DNA of 44,302 nt. Source: Cyanobium sp. C1_MAG_00004. GTDB lineage: Bacteria; Cyanobacteriota; Cyanobacteriia; PCC-6307; Cyanobiaceae. The notes under the pieces are model-generated. The model was not told the DNA's origin. It saw only the letters and a program-made list of their open reading frames with translations, and made no database searches. The stretch's first letter is position 1. Each line of letters starts with the position of its first letter. The stretch covers positions 1-44,302 of the forward strand of contig JAIXOF010000145.1 in NCBI GenBank assembly GCA_027486935.1, written 5' to 3'. The position numbers and the translations under genes were made by a program. Below are positions 1-9,546 of this stretch, in pieces.

Positions 1-818
1 CTGGCGGCCGACTGGAACAGAAACCGCCGCGGCCGCCCCCAACGCTCGGCAGCTGCTGGAGCCATCAACTCCAACACCGCGGCTCCCAGGGCCGACAGGT
101 GCTGCGGCCGCTCGGCATCTACCACCACCCAGGCCCCCGGGGCCAGACCCGCCAGACGGGCGACCAGGGCCTGCGGGTCCCCCTCCAGCTCGGCCAGGCC
201 CAGGCGCTGGACGCTGGCCGGGCTGATCGGGTGGAACGGGCTGATCGGATTGACCGACTCATCCTGCCCGTCGCGGCCAAGCGCAGCCGTCTTGGCGGCG
301 ATGTACTCCGCCAGATCGCTGGTGTCGTAACCGAACAGGCGATCGCGGGCGAAGTCGCTGGTGTGCACCGGCTGGCCGTGCAGCCGGTGTTCGCCGCCCA
401 CGGTCGTGCGCCCCCCCGGCAAAAAGGCCGGCACCAGAAAACGGCCGTCCACACCTGAGGCCCCCCAGCCCAGGGGGGCAGCCAGCTGCTGCTCGATCAC
501 CTGCAGCTCCAGCGGAAAGTGACCCCGCAGGGTCGAATCCCCGCGGCTGACCAGCACCAGGGGCTGCAGGCGGGCCGCCAGATCCGGGTCCTGGGCCGTG
601 ATCTGGGCCATCGCCGCCGCCAGGTTGTCGCAGATCGAGGCCACCCGCTCGCGGGCCTGATCGGGCGCCAGGGCCCGGGTGTTGGCCAGCACGAACAGCA
701 GCGGCGACGGGTGCGCCAGGCCCCGGCGCAGGCTGGCGGCATCGGTGGCCAGCAGCAACGGACAGCTGTGCACCGTCTGGGAGCCGGTGGGATCGTCGTC
801 GAAGACCACAACCTTCAT
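1..818 (-). CDS. Four-carbon acid sugar kinase family protein (DUF1537/OtnK-like), N-terminal part
   Basis: Reading inward from an ATG at 818 the frame stays open to the window edge, giving 272 codons with the C-terminal part cut off; the family is usually a little over 400 residues. Seen: an N-terminal DDDPTG motif (residues 7-12) and RGDSTLRGH (92-100), both hallmarks of the substrate-binding half of DUF1537 kinases. Characterised members phosphorylate four-carbon sugar acids such as threonate or erythronate with ATP; the C-terminal nucleotide-binding half lies outside the window. The gene is divergent from glcE with only 14 bp between start codons. The exact substrate in cyanobacteria is unknown to me. 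Family assignment is solid; substrate is not. Confidence 0.85.
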   Translation of the reverse strand, partial: MKVVVFDDDPTGSQTVHSCPLLLATDAASLRRGLAHPSPLLFVLANTRALAPDQARERVASICDNLAAAMAQITAQDPDLAARLQPLVLVSRGDSTLRGHFPLELQVIEQQLAAPLGWGASGVDGRFLVPAFLPGGRTTVGGEHRLHGQPVHTSDFARDRLFGYDTSDLAEYIAAKTAALGRDGQDESVNPISPFHPISPASVQRLGLAELEGDPQALVARLAGLAPGAWVVVDAERPQHLSALGAAVLELMAPAAAERWGRPRRFLFQSAA

Positions 819-832
819 GGGACCATCGTGCC

Positions 833-2074
833 GTGACGGTTCACACCCCCCAGACCCAGAGCGAGCTGCAGCAGCAGGTGTGCCAGCTGCATGCCGAGGC
901 AACCCCGTGGCTGCCGGCGGGCCTGGGCAGCCGGCTGGACTGGGGGCCGGCGGTGGCGGCGGGCAGCGTGGTGCTCAGCAGCCGGGGCCTGGCGGGCATC
1001 CGCGACCACAGCGCCAACGACTTCACCGTGACGGTGGCCGCCGGCACACCACTAGTGGTGCTGCAGGAGGCCCTGGCACACCACCGGCAGTGGTTGAGCG
1101 TCGATCTGCCCTGGGGATCGGCCGAGACCAGCATCGGCGGGCTGATCGCCCGCGGGCTCAGCGGGGGGTACCGGCAGCGGCACATGGGCCTGCGCGACCA
1201 GCTGCTGGGCATCCAGCTGCTGCGCAGCGACGGGGTGCTGGCCCGGGCCGGCGGGCGGGTGGTCAAGAACGTGGCGGGCTACGACCTGATGCGGCTGCTG
1301 ACCGGCAGCTGGGGTTCCCTGGCCCTGATCACCGAAGTGACGCTGCGCACCCAGCCGATACCGCCGCAACGGCGCACCCTGGTGATCCAGGGCCCCCTGG
1401 CGGTCTTAGAGCCATTGGGCCGCTGGCTGCTGAATTCGAGCCTGAGCCCCGAACGCATCGACCTGTGGAGTGCCCCCCTGGCGCAGGCCGCCGGCCTCAA
1501 TGACCAGCCGCTGCTGTTGCTGGGGCTAGCCAGCATCGACGCCACCACCCTGGACGAGCAACTCGCCTGCATCGCCGCCAAGGCCCGGGAGCTGGAGCTT
1601 GGGCCTGGCCCGGGGCCTGAACTGGAGCTCAGCACCCCCGACCCGGAAGCGGCGGCGGCCCTGCTGGCCTGCGGCCGGGGCGCCGTCCCTGGGGGGGACG
1701 CTGATCCCGCGGGCGGCGCCGACTGGCTGCTGCGGCTGGCGGTGCCCCCCAGCCAGCTGTGGACCCTGCTCGCATCAAGCGAGCTGCAAGGCCTGCCGCT
1801 GACCATGGCGAGCGGCAGCGGCATTGGTGATGGCTGGGCCTGCGCCGCCGCCCTGCCCCGCTACCGGGTCGAGGCCCTGCGCCGCCGCTGCCAACAACTG
1901 GGCGGCTATCTGACGGTGCTGCGCCAGCCAGAGCCGGCCGCCGGCAACGCACCCCTGCCCGCCTGGCTCGATGCCCCCTCGAGACCGCTGATCGAAGCTC
2001 TCAAGCGGCAGTTTGATCCGAAGCAGCAACTGGCCCGGGGCCGCCTGCCTGGGGTGGCTGCTCCACTGGGCTGA
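833..2074 (+). CDS. glcE: Glycolate oxidase/dehydrogenase FAD-binding subunit GlcE
   Basis: A 413-residue FAD_binding_4 (PCMH-type) flavoprotein. The segment from about residue 100 to 165 carries the typical GGLIARGLSGG loop and the KNVAGYDLMRL / GSWGSLALITEVT motifs of GlcE. The complex oxidises glycolate to glyoxylate in photorespiration; GlcD and GlcF partners are not in this window. The start is GTG at 833: no in-frame ATG lies upstream, and the divergent kinase begins at 818. The last 74 bp overlap the antisense 3' end of the alpha/beta hydrolase. A lone FAD subunit of another GlcD-like oxidase is possible, but the short length and motif spacing favour GlcE. Confidence 0.85.
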   Translation: MTVHTPQTQSELQQQVCQLHAEATPWLPAGLGSRLDWGPAVAAGSVVLSSRGLAGIRDHSANDFTVTVAAGTPLVVLQEALAHHRQWLSVDLPWGSAETSIGGLIARGLSGGYRQRHMGLRDQLLGIQLLRSDGVLARAGGRVVKNVAGYDLMRLLTGSWGSLALITEVTLRTQPIPPQRRTLVIQGPLAVLEPLGRWLLNSSLSPERIDLWSAPLAQAAGLNDQPLLLLGLASIDATTLDEQLACIAAKARELELGPGPGPELELSTPDPEAAAALLACGRGAVPGGDADPAGGADWLLRLAVPPSQLWTLLASSELQGLPLTMASGSGIGDGWACAAALPRYRVEALRRRCQQLGGYLTVLRQPEPAAGNAPLPAWLDAPSRPLIEALKRQFDPKQQLARGRLPGVAAPLG

Positions 2075-2987
2075 GCGGCTCGACTGCATTGAGCTGCTCC
2101 AGGTTGAGCTGCTCCAGCCAGTCCAGCAGGGCGCGGTTGACCTGATCGGGCACTTCGTCGTGGGGGCAGTGGCCCGCCTCGAGCACCACCTCGCTGGTGC
2201 GGGCCGGGGCGTGGTGTTGAAAGGCGGCACGGCGGCCGGCGGCGTTGATCCAGGGGTCGCGGATGCCCCACAACAGCAGCAGCGGGCAGCCCAGCTGCGC
2301 AAACAGCTCATCGAGGGGCTGGCCGCGGGGGATGTCGAACACGGTGCGGAACACCCCAAACGCCCCTGGGTCGCGCGACGGCCGCAAAATCGATTGCACC
2401 AGCTCGTCATCGACGTTGGTGCGGTCGATGTACACCTGGTTGAGGGTGCGGCGCACCGTCGCCGGCCGGCGCAGGTTCTCGAACAGCAGCCGCTGCAGCA
2501 CCGGGCTTTTGAGCAGGGCGCCACCGATGGTCTGGCGGGCGATGGCACCCCAGCCCTTGGGCGGGGCCTGCTCGTCCGAAAACGGCCCGGCGGCGTTGAC
2601 CAGCACCACCCCGGCGGCCTGCTCGCCCAGGGCCACGCCCGCGGCCAGCGAAGCAAAACCCCCCAGCGAATTGCCCACCAGCACCGTGGGGCGGCCGATG
2701 CGCTCGCGCACATAGGCCGCCAGCTGGTCGCGCCACAGGGCGCCGCCGTACTCGAGGCCAACGGGCTTGGCGCTGCGGCCGAAGCCCAGCAGGTCGATCG
2801 CGTGCACCTCGTGGGTGCGAGCCAGCACCGGCAGGTTGTGGCGCCAGTGGTCGGTCGAAGCCCCGAAGCCATGGACCAGCAGCACCGCCGGACCGGTGGG
2901 CTGCTCGGGGGCCGCCTGCACCGCATGGACGGGGTGGCCCAGGTGGGTCCAGGGGGCCTGGCTGCAGGTCGCGGTGGTCAAGGGCAC
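2001..2987 (-). CDS. Alpha/beta hydrolase
   Basis: 328 residues with a complete alpha/beta-hydrolase catalytic set: oxyanion region VLLVHGFGAS (about 36-44), nucleophile elbow VGNSLGG with Ser107, an acid in the LLLWGIRDPW segment, and His in the GHCPHDE motif near the C-terminus. There is no signal peptide, so it is probably cytosolic. Similar proteins are common in cyanobacteria and plastids, where relatives include pheophytinase-like and haloalkane-dehalogenase-like enzymes; the substrate cannot be told from sequence. The start is GTG at 2987, seven bases after the antiporter stop, so the two genes are probably co-transcribed. The 3' end runs antisense into glcE. Confidence 0.85.
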   Translation of the reverse strand: MPLTTATCSQAPWTHLGHPVHAVQAAPEQPTGPAVLLVHGFGASTDHWRHNLPVLARTHEVHAIDLLGFGRSAKPVGLEYGGALWRDQLAAYVRERIGRPTVLVGNSLGGFASLAAGVALGEQAAGVVLVNAAGPFSDEQAPPKGWGAIARQTIGGALLKSPVLQRLLFENLRRPATVRRTLNQVYIDRTNVDDELVQSILRPSRDPGAFGVFRTVFDIPRGQPLDELFAQLGCPLLLLWGIRDPWINAAGRRAAFQHHAPARTSEVVLEAGHCPHDEVPDQVNRALLDWLEQLNLEQLNAVEPLSPVEQPPQAGGPGPVAASDQTAA

Positions 2988-2994
2988 AGAGCGA

Positions 2995-4350
2995 TCAGGT
3001 GGGGGTTTCGGCGAGGGGGTCGAGCTCCGGTTCGGCGGTCTGACCCGCCAGCACCACCCGCAGCAGGATCGGGGCCAGGAAGGTGGTGCCGATCACCATC
3101 AGCAGGATCGCCGCCTCAAGCGGCGGGGTCAGGATCGACGCCTGGGTGCCGAGCCCCAGGAAGATCAGACCCACCTCACCCCTGGGCATCATGCCCAGAC
3201 CGACCACCAGACGGTTGGTCTTGACCTTGCTGACGTAGCTCCAGCCGGCTGCGATCTTGCCGGCGATCGCCACCGTCAGCAGGAAGGCCGCCACGATCAG
3301 GCCCTCGCGGTTGGCCGGATCGAACGGGTTGAGCACCGACAGATCCATGCTGGTGCCGATCAGCACAAAAAAGACCGTGGCGAACAGGGCCACCAGGGGC
3401 TTGACCGTGTCCTGAATCTCGTGGCTGCGGCGCGATCCGCTCAGGATCAGGCCAGCGGCAAAGGCCCCCAAGGCCGCCTCCAGGCCGATCGCCTGGGCGG
3501 CAAAACAGCAGCCGGTCAGCACCACAAAGGAGGCGACGACCACATCGCCGGGGGCCTTGAGCTGGTCGATGAACCAGTCAAAGGCCGGCGCCGCGGTGCG
3601 GCTCAGGAACAGGGCCGCCGCGACGAACACACCGGCGGCGGTCACCAGCTTGAGGATCGGGGCCAGGGCAAAACCCTCGCCACCGGCCAGGGCGACCACC
3701 ACCGCCAAAATCACGATGCCGAGGATGTCATCGAGCACGGCGGCACCGATCACGGTCTGGCCTTCGCGGGTCTTGAGGAACTTGAGCTCCCCGAACACGC
3801 TGGCGGTGATGCCGATGCTGGTGGCGGTCATGGCCGCGCCGGCGAAGATCGCCGGGATCAGCGGCACATGGAACAGGTAATACAGGCCGGCGGTGCCCAT
3901 CGCAAAGGGCAACACCACCCCGGTGACCGCCACCGTGGTGGCCTGCAGGCCCACCGCCACCAGCTCATCGAGCTCGCTCTCCAGACCCGTCAGGAACAGC
4001 AGCGCATACAACCCCAGCCGGGCCACCGCCTGCAGGTTGGGGAAGGTCTCGTTGTAGATCTCGCCCACCTGGTCGGGGGTGAGACCCGACAGCCCGCCCA
4101 CGACCTGCTCGAGCACCATGCTGATCTGGGCATGGGTCTCGGGCGGCAGGATCAGGTGCAGGCCCGAGGCACCGATCAGCACCCCGGCCACCAGTTCGCC
4201 CAGGATCGTGGGCAGCTGCAGCCGCACCATCAGCTCGGCCAGGGCGCGGGCCGCCAGAAAGATGACGAGGTATTGACCGACCGCGATCAGGGTCTCGGCC
4301 ACCTCCCCCTGGTGGTTGCCAATCTCGAGCAGTAGAGGGTCCAGGAGCAT
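2995..4350 (-). CDS. CPA2-family cation:proton antiporter (NhaS3-like)
   Basis: 451 residues, almost entirely hydrophobic segments, consistent with about 12-13 transmembrane helices. The paired acidic residues in AAVLDDILGIV and the TATSIGITASVFGEL segment are typical of CPA2 (KefB/NapA-type) exchangers that swap Na+ or K+ for H+. The size and N-terminus resemble Synechocystis NhaS3, which is known to act in the thylakoid membrane; membrane location here is inferred. No C-terminal TrkA-N domain is present. It is the first gene of a two-gene minus-strand unit with the hydrolase and is divergent from phosphoketolase across 161 bp. Confidence 0.88.
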   Translation of the reverse strand: MLLDPLLLEIGNHQGEVAETLIAVGQYLVIFLAARALAELMVRLQLPTILGELVAGVLIGASGLHLILPPETHAQISMVLEQVVGGLSGLTPDQVGEIYNETFPNLQAVARLGLYALLFLTGLESELDELVAVGLQATTVAVTGVVLPFAMGTAGLYYLFHVPLIPAIFAGAAMTATSIGITASVFGELKFLKTREGQTVIGAAVLDDILGIVILAVVVALAGGEGFALAPILKLVTAAGVFVAAALFLSRTAAPAFDWFIDQLKAPGDVVVASFVVLTGCCFAAQAIGLEAALGAFAAGLILSGSRRSHEIQDTVKPLVALFATVFFVLIGTSMDLSVLNPFDPANREGLIVAAFLLTVAIAGKIAAGWSYVSKVKTNRLVVGLGMMPRGEVGLIFLGLGTQASILTPPLEAAILLMVIGTTFLAPILLRVVLAGQTAEPELDPLAETPT

Positions 4351-4401
4351 TAACGCCGCTCTCAGTTGGGGGTGGCGTGACGTTAGGACCGGCCATCAGG
4401 C

Positions 4402-4418
4402 CTGCACTGCTCGTGCAG
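4402..4418. promoter_or_regulatory. Short perfect hairpin in the antiporter/phosphoketolase divergent promoter region
   Basis: Inverted repeat CTGCAC-5 nt-GTGCAG in the 161-bp region between two divergent starts (4350 and 4512). Its position makes it a possible operator, but no known regulator site is recognised. The xfp start is preceded by GGTCCGGAGCC, a weak purine-rich ribosome-binding site. Confidence 0.3.
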
Positions 4419-4511
4419 AGCCGGTGCTCGGACCCTGATCTTTAACGTCCAGCGGGCTTCGGCGACGGAAACCATCGCTACGGTCCGGCAAAGCCACGAG
4501 GGTCCGGAGCC

Positions 4512-6929
4512 ATGCAGACCACCGTCGAGCCCGTCGCCGAGGTGACGCTGCAGGGCCTCGACGCCTGGTGGCGGGCGGCCAACTATCTGGCCGTCGGCAT
4601 GATCTACCTGCAGGACAACCCCCTGCTGCGCGAGCCGCTGCGGCCCGAGCACATCAAAAACCGCCTGCTGGGCCACTGGGGATCCAGTCCGGGGCAGGCC
4701 TTCATCTGGGCCCATGCCAACCGCCTGATCCGCGAGCGGGACCTGGACATGATCTATCTGTCCGGTCCGGGCCATGGCGCCCCGGGGGTTCTTGGTCCCA
4801 CCTACCTGGACGGCAGCTACAGCGAGATCTACCCCGACAAGAGCCGCGACGCGGCTGGCCTGGGTCGCTTCTTCAAGCAGTTCTCGTTTCCGGGCCACAT
4901 CGGCAGCCACTGCACCCCCGAGACCCCCGGCTCGATCCACGAGGGGGGCGAACTGGGCTACGTGCTGTCGCACGCCTGCGGCGCGGTGTTCGACAACCCC
5001 GAGCTGATCGCCCTGGCCTGCGTCGGCGACGGCGAAGCCGAGACCGGACCCCTGGCCACCAGCTGGCACATCAACAAGTTCCTGAACCCGATCAGCGACG
5101 GCGCGGTGCTGCCGGTGCTGCACCTCAACGGCTACAAGATCGCCAACCCGACCCTGCTGGCCCGCATTCCCAGAGAGGAACTGGCCAGCCTGCTGCGGGG
5201 CTACGGCTGGGATCCCCTGTTTGTCGAGGGGCACGAGCCGATGGCCATGCACCAGGCCATGGCCGCCGCCATGGACAGCGCCATGGGCCGCATCAGCGCC
5301 ATTCGCGCCGAGGCCCGCCGCAGCGGCGAAGCCCAGCGGCCCTGTTGGCCGATGATCGTGCTGCGCTCGCCCAAGGGCTGGACGGGGCCCGCCGCATTGG
5401 GCGACAAGAAGCTCGAAGGCTTCTGGCGCGCCCACCAGGTGCCCCTGCCCAACCCCAGGCACGACACCGCCCAGCTGCAGCAGCTGGAGGCCTGGCTCAA
5501 GAGCTACCGGCCCTGGGAGCTGTTCGACGACAACGGCAGCCTGCGGCCCGAGCTGCAGGCCCTTTCACCGTTGGGCCAGCGCCGCATGGGGTCGAACCCC
5601 CATGCCAACGGCGGCCTGCTGCGGCGCAAGCTGCACCTGCCCCAGGGCAGCGCCTATGCCGTGGCGGTCAGCGCCCCCGGCCAGATCGAACACGAGAACA
5701 CGGCAGTGCTGGGCGAGCTGCTGCGCGATGCGATCGGGCTCAACCCCGACAACCTGCGGGTGTTCGGACCGGACGAGACCGCCTCCAACCGCCTGCAGGC
5801 GATCTACGAGCGCAGCAAAAAGGTCTGGATGGAGGACCTGCTGCCCGAGGACGCCGGCATCAACGGGCAGGGGGGCAGCGAACTGTCGCGCAGCGGCCGG
5901 GTGGTCGAGATGCTCAGCGAGCACACCCTGGTCGGAATGATGGAGGGTTACCTCCTCACCGGCCGTTACGGCTTCTTCCACACCTACGAGGCGTTTGCCC
6001 ATGTGATCGCCTCGATGTTCAACCAGCACGCCAAGTGGCTGGAGAGCTGCCTCAACCACGCCCCCTGGCGGGCGCCGATCGCCCCCTGGAACTGCCTGAT
6101 CAGCTCCACGGTGTGGCGCCAGGACCACAACGGCTTCACCCACCAGGATCCGGGCTTCATCGACCTGGCCGGCAACAAGAGCGGTCAGGTGGTGCGGGTC
6201 TACCTACCGGCCGATGCCAACTGCCTGCTGGCGGTCGCCGAGCAGGCGCTGGTCGAGACCAACGTCTGCAACATCATCGTCAGCGACAAGCAGCAGCATC
6301 TGCAGTACCTGACCCTCGACCAGGCCCGGGCCCATGTGGCCAAGGGGATCGGGTTGTGGAGCTGGGCCAGCAACGATCACCACAGCGGCACCCCCGACGA
6401 ACCCGATGTGGTGATGGCCTGCGCCGGCGACATTCCCACCAAGGAGACCCTGGCGGCGGTGGCGATCCTGCGGCGCGAGATTCCCAGCTTGCGCATCCGC
6501 GTGCTGAACGTGGTCAAGCTGTTCGCCCTGACCCAGCCCAGCGAACATCCCCACGGCCTCAGCGATCGGGATTTCGACACATTGTTCACAACCGAACGCC
6601 CGGTGATCTTCAACTTTCATGGTTACCCGTGGCTGATCCATCGGCTCACCTACCGCCGCACCAACCACGCCAACTTCCATGTGCGCGGCTACAAGGAGAA
6701 AGGCAACATCAACACGCCGCTGGAGCTGGCGATGAACAACCAGATCGACCGCTTCAACCTGGTGATCGATGTGATCGACCGCGTTCCGGGCTTAGGGTCG
6801 CGCGCCGCCCACATCAAGGAACGGATGAAGGAGGCGATCCTGGCGAATCGCGCCCATGCCCATGAGCACGGCATGGATGCCCCCGACATCACCCAGTGGA
6901 CCTGGGATCCGGAGCTGACCTCCAGCTGA
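4512..6929 (+). CDS. xfp: Xylulose-5-phosphate/fructose-6-phosphate phosphoketolase
   Basis: 805 residues, the normal length. It cleaves xylulose-5-P or fructose-6-P with phosphate to acetyl-phosphate plus glyceraldehyde-3-P or erythrose-4-P, using thiamine diphosphate. Seen: the GPGHGAP motif (residues 85-91), the ThDP-binding block with CVGDGEAETGP, the FGPDETASNRL motif mid-protein and a GMMEGYLLTGRYGFFHTYE block. The start follows GGAGCC by one base. Glycogen phosphorylase follows after 64 bp on the same strand, suggesting one transcript. In cyanobacteria phosphoketolase feeds acetyl units from storage carbon or the Calvin cycle. Identification is secure; substrate preference between X5P and F6P is not readable. 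Confidence 0.96.
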   Translation: MQTTVEPVAEVTLQGLDAWWRAANYLAVGMIYLQDNPLLREPLRPEHIKNRLLGHWGSSPGQAFIWAHANRLIRERDLDMIYLSGPGHGAPGVLGPTYLDGSYSEIYPDKSRDAAGLGRFFKQFSFPGHIGSHCTPETPGSIHEGGELGYVLSHACGAVFDNPELIALACVGDGEAETGPLATSWHINKFLNPISDGAVLPVLHLNGYKIANPTLLARIPREELASLLRGYGWDPLFVEGHEPMAMHQAMAAAMDSAMGRISAIRAEARRSGEAQRPCWPMIVLRSPKGWTGPAALGDKKLEGFWRAHQVPLPNPRHDTAQLQQLEAWLKSYRPWELFDDNGSLRPELQALSPLGQRRMGSNPHANGGLLRRKLHLPQGSAYAVAVSAPGQIEHENTAVLGELLRDAIGLNPDNLRVFGPDETASNRLQAIYERSKKVWMEDLLPEDAGINGQGGSELSRSGRVVEMLSEHTLVGMMEGYLLTGRYGFFHTYEAFAHVIASMFNQHAKWLESCLNHAPWRAPIAPWNCLISSTVWRQDHNGFTHQDPGFIDLAGNKSGQVVRVYLPADANCLLAVAEQALVETNVCNIIVSDKQQHLQYLTLDQARAHVAKGIGLWSWASNDHHSGTPDEPDVVMACAGDIPTKETLAAVAILRREIPSLRIRVLNVVKLFALTQPSEHPHGLSDRDFDTLFTTERPVIFNFHGYPWLIHRLTYRRTNHANFHVRGYKEKGNINTPLELAMNNQIDRFNLVIDVIDRVPGLGSRAAHIKERMKEAILANRAHAHEHGMDAPDITQWTWDPELTSS

Positions 6930-6993
6930 CCCTCCACCCAGGCTGACCGCCCCAGCCAGACCGCATCAGATCAATCCCTTTGCCTGACCGTCG

Positions 6994-9546
6994 ATGAGCG
7001 AGACCTCCCCGCTGAACCTGCACCTGCCGACACCGGCCTGCTACGCCGACGCCCAGCGCAGCGGCCTGCAGGCCCAGGACGTGTTCGAGGGCATGACCGA
7101 GCACCTCTTCTACACGCTCGGCAAGCTGGCTCCCACCGCCAGCCGCCATGACCTGTACGTGGCCCTGAGCTTTGCGGTGCGCGACCGGCTGATGACCCGC
7201 TACCTGGCGGGCATCGAGGCCATCCGCGCCACCCCGGCGCGGGTGGTGTCGTACCTGTCGGCCGAATTTCTGATCGGCCCCCAGCTCGGCAACAACCTGC
7301 TGATGCTGGGCATCCAGGACGAAGCCGCCGAAGCGCTGCGCCGATTCGGCGTCAACGACATCAGCGAGATCCTCGATGTCGAAGAGGAGCCCGGTCTGGG
7401 CAACGGCGGCCTGGGACGTCTGGCGGCCTGTTTTCTCGAATCGCTCTCCAGCCTGGAGGTGCCGGCGACGGGTTACGGCATCCGCTACGAGTTCGGCATC
7501 TTTGACCAGCTGATCCGCGACGGCTGGCAGGTCGAGATCACCGACAAATGGCTCAAGGCGGGCTGGCCCTGGGAGATTCCCCACCCCGATCAGGCCTGCT
7601 TTGTCGGCTTCGGTGGCCACACCGAGACCTTCAGGGATGAGCACGGCAAGCTGCGGTCCCGCTGGATCCCGGCCGAGCACGCGATCGGCATTCCCCACGA
7701 TGTGCCGGTGCTGGGGTATCGGGTCAACACCTGCAACCGCCTGCGTCTGTGGCGGGCCGATGCCACCGAGAGCTTCGATTTCTACGCCTTCAACATCGGC
7801 GATTACTACGGCGCCGTTGAAGAGAAGGTCGGCAGCGAAACCCTCTCCAAGGTGCTCTACCCCAATGACGGCACCGACGAGGGCCGCCGCCTGCGGCTCA
7901 AGCAGCAGCACTTTTTTGTCAGCTGCTCGCTGCAGGACATGATCCGCAGCCTCGACGACCGGGGCATCCCGGTGCGCGAGTTTCCGGACCACTGGGCGGT
8001 GCAGCTGAACGACACCCACCCGGCGATCGCCGTGGCCGAGCTGATGCGGCTGCTGCTCGACGACAAGCTGCTCGACTGGGAGGAGGCCTGGGCGATCACC
8101 ACCGCCTCGGTGGCCTACACCAACCACACCCTGCTGCCCGAGGCCCTCGAGAAATGGGGTCTGGACCTGTTCGGCTCGCTGCTGCCCAGGCACCTCGAGC
8201 TGATCTACGAGATCAACCGCCGCTTTCTGCAGCAGGTGCGGCTCAAGTACCCCGGCAACGACCAGATCCTGCGGCGGGTGTCGATCATTGATGAGGACGG
8301 CGCCAAGGCCGTGCGCATGGCCCACCTGGCCACGGTGGCCTCCCACCACGTCAACGGGGTGGCGGCGCTGCACAGCGACCTGGTGCAATCCGAGCTGTTC
8401 CCCGATTTCGCCGCCCTGTGGCCGTCCAAGTTCATCAACGTCACCAACGGCGTCACGCCCCGGCGCTGGCTGGCCCTGGCCAACCCCCAGCTGCGGGCCC
8501 TGCTCAACGAAACGATCGGCGACGGCTGGGTCAAGGACCTCGACCAGCTGCGGCGCCTCGAGGCCCATGCCGACGATGACGGGTTCCTGGCGCGCTGGGA
8601 GCAGTGCAAGCGGGACGTCAAGTGCCACCTGACCAGCTACATCCACCGCCACACCGGGGTGCTGGTGGACCCGGCCTCGCTGTTTGACGTGCAGGTCAAG
8701 CGCATCCACGAATACAAGCGCCAGCACCTCAACGCCCTGCAGGTGATCGCCCGCTACTTGCGCATCAAGAACGGCCTGGATCAGGGCATGGCGCCCCGCA
8801 CGGTGATCTTCGGCGGCAAGGCGGCGCCGGGGTATGCGATGGCCAAGCTGATCATCCGCTTCATCAATGGCATCGCCGACACGATCAACAGCGATCCGGA
8901 CATGGACGGCAAGCTGCGGGTGATCTTCCTGCCTGACTACAACGTCAAGCTGGGCGAACGGGTGTACCCGGCATCCGACCTGAGCGAGCAGATCTCGACC
9001 GCCGGCAAGGAAGCCTCGGGCACCGGCAACATGAAGTTCGCCATGAACGGGGCGCTGACGATCGGCACCCTCGACGGGGCCAATGTCGAGATCCGCGAGC
9101 AGGTGGGCGCCGAACACTTCTTCCTGTTCGGCCACACCGCCGATGGCATCGTCGATCTGCACCGCCAGGGCTACCGTCCCTGGGAGCTGATCGCCGACAT
9201 GCCCGAGCTGGCCGAGGTGCTGCGCCTGATCGAGCAGGGCCACTTCAGCAACGGCGACGGCGACCTGTTCAGGCCCCTGCTGGAGAACCTGACCGGCCGG
9301 GATCCGTTCTTTGTGCTCGCCGATTTCGACGACTACATGCGGGTCCAGGACGAGGTCGACCAGGTCTGGGCCGACCGCCGGCGCTGGAACCGCACCTCAC
9401 TGATCAACAGCGCCCGCACCGGCTACTTCTCGTCCGATCGTTCGATCCGCGAGTACGTGTCGCAGATCTGGAAGGCTGAACCCTTCCCGGTGACGATCAC
9501 CTGCGATCTGGCGGCAGGTCCGGAGTCTGGTGCAGCAGGCGGTTGA
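6994..9546 (+). CDS. glgP: Glycogen phosphorylase
   Basis: 850 residues, the standard length for GT35 enzymes. It releases glucose-1-phosphate from glycogen. The pyridoxal-phosphate signature EASGTGNMKF is present with the cofactor lysine at residue 681, together with the VQLNDTHPAIAV and NGVTPRRWL blocks of the catalytic core. It lies directly downstream of phosphoketolase, and the likely joint role is dark or stress mobilisation of glycogen. The final 50 bp overlap the 3' end of an antisense gene (9497-10033), so the GlgP tail after the conserved IREYVSQIW is short and probably not catalytic. Confidence 0.97.
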   Translation: MSETSPLNLHLPTPACYADAQRSGLQAQDVFEGMTEHLFYTLGKLAPTASRHDLYVALSFAVRDRLMTRYLAGIEAIRATPARVVSYLSAEFLIGPQLGNNLLMLGIQDEAAEALRRFGVNDISEILDVEEEPGLGNGGLGRLAACFLESLSSLEVPATGYGIRYEFGIFDQLIRDGWQVEITDKWLKAGWPWEIPHPDQACFVGFGGHTETFRDEHGKLRSRWIPAEHAIGIPHDVPVLGYRVNTCNRLRLWRADATESFDFYAFNIGDYYGAVEEKVGSETLSKVLYPNDGTDEGRRLRLKQQHFFVSCSLQDMIRSLDDRGIPVREFPDHWAVQLNDTHPAIAVAELMRLLLDDKLLDWEEAWAITTASVAYTNHTLLPEALEKWGLDLFGSLLPRHLELIYEINRRFLQQVRLKYPGNDQILRRVSIIDEDGAKAVRMAHLATVASHHVNGVAALHSDLVQSELFPDFAALWPSKFINVTNGVTPRRWLALANPQLRALLNETIGDGWVKDLDQLRRLEAHADDDGFLARWEQCKRDVKCHLTSYIHRHTGVLVDPASLFDVQVKRIHEYKRQHLNALQVIARYLRIKNGLDQGMAPRTVIFGGKAAPGYAMAKLIIRFINGIADTINSDPDMDGKLRVIFLPDYNVKLGERVYPASDLSEQISTAGKEASGTGNMKFAMNGALTIGTLDGANVEIREQVGAEHFFLFGHTADGIVDLHRQGYRPWELIADMPELAEVLRLIEQGHFSNGDGDLFRPLLENLTGRDPFFVLADFDDYMRVQDEVDQVWADRRRWNRTSLINSARTGYFSSDRSIREYVSQIWKAEPFPVTITCDLAAGPESGAAGG

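Noticed and set aside
6889-9243. 784-codon open frame antisense to glycogen phosphorylase, and similar long antisense frames elsewhere
   Set aside because: These are shadows caused by high GC and codon bias in the real gene; their translations are His/Gln/Gly-rich without domains.
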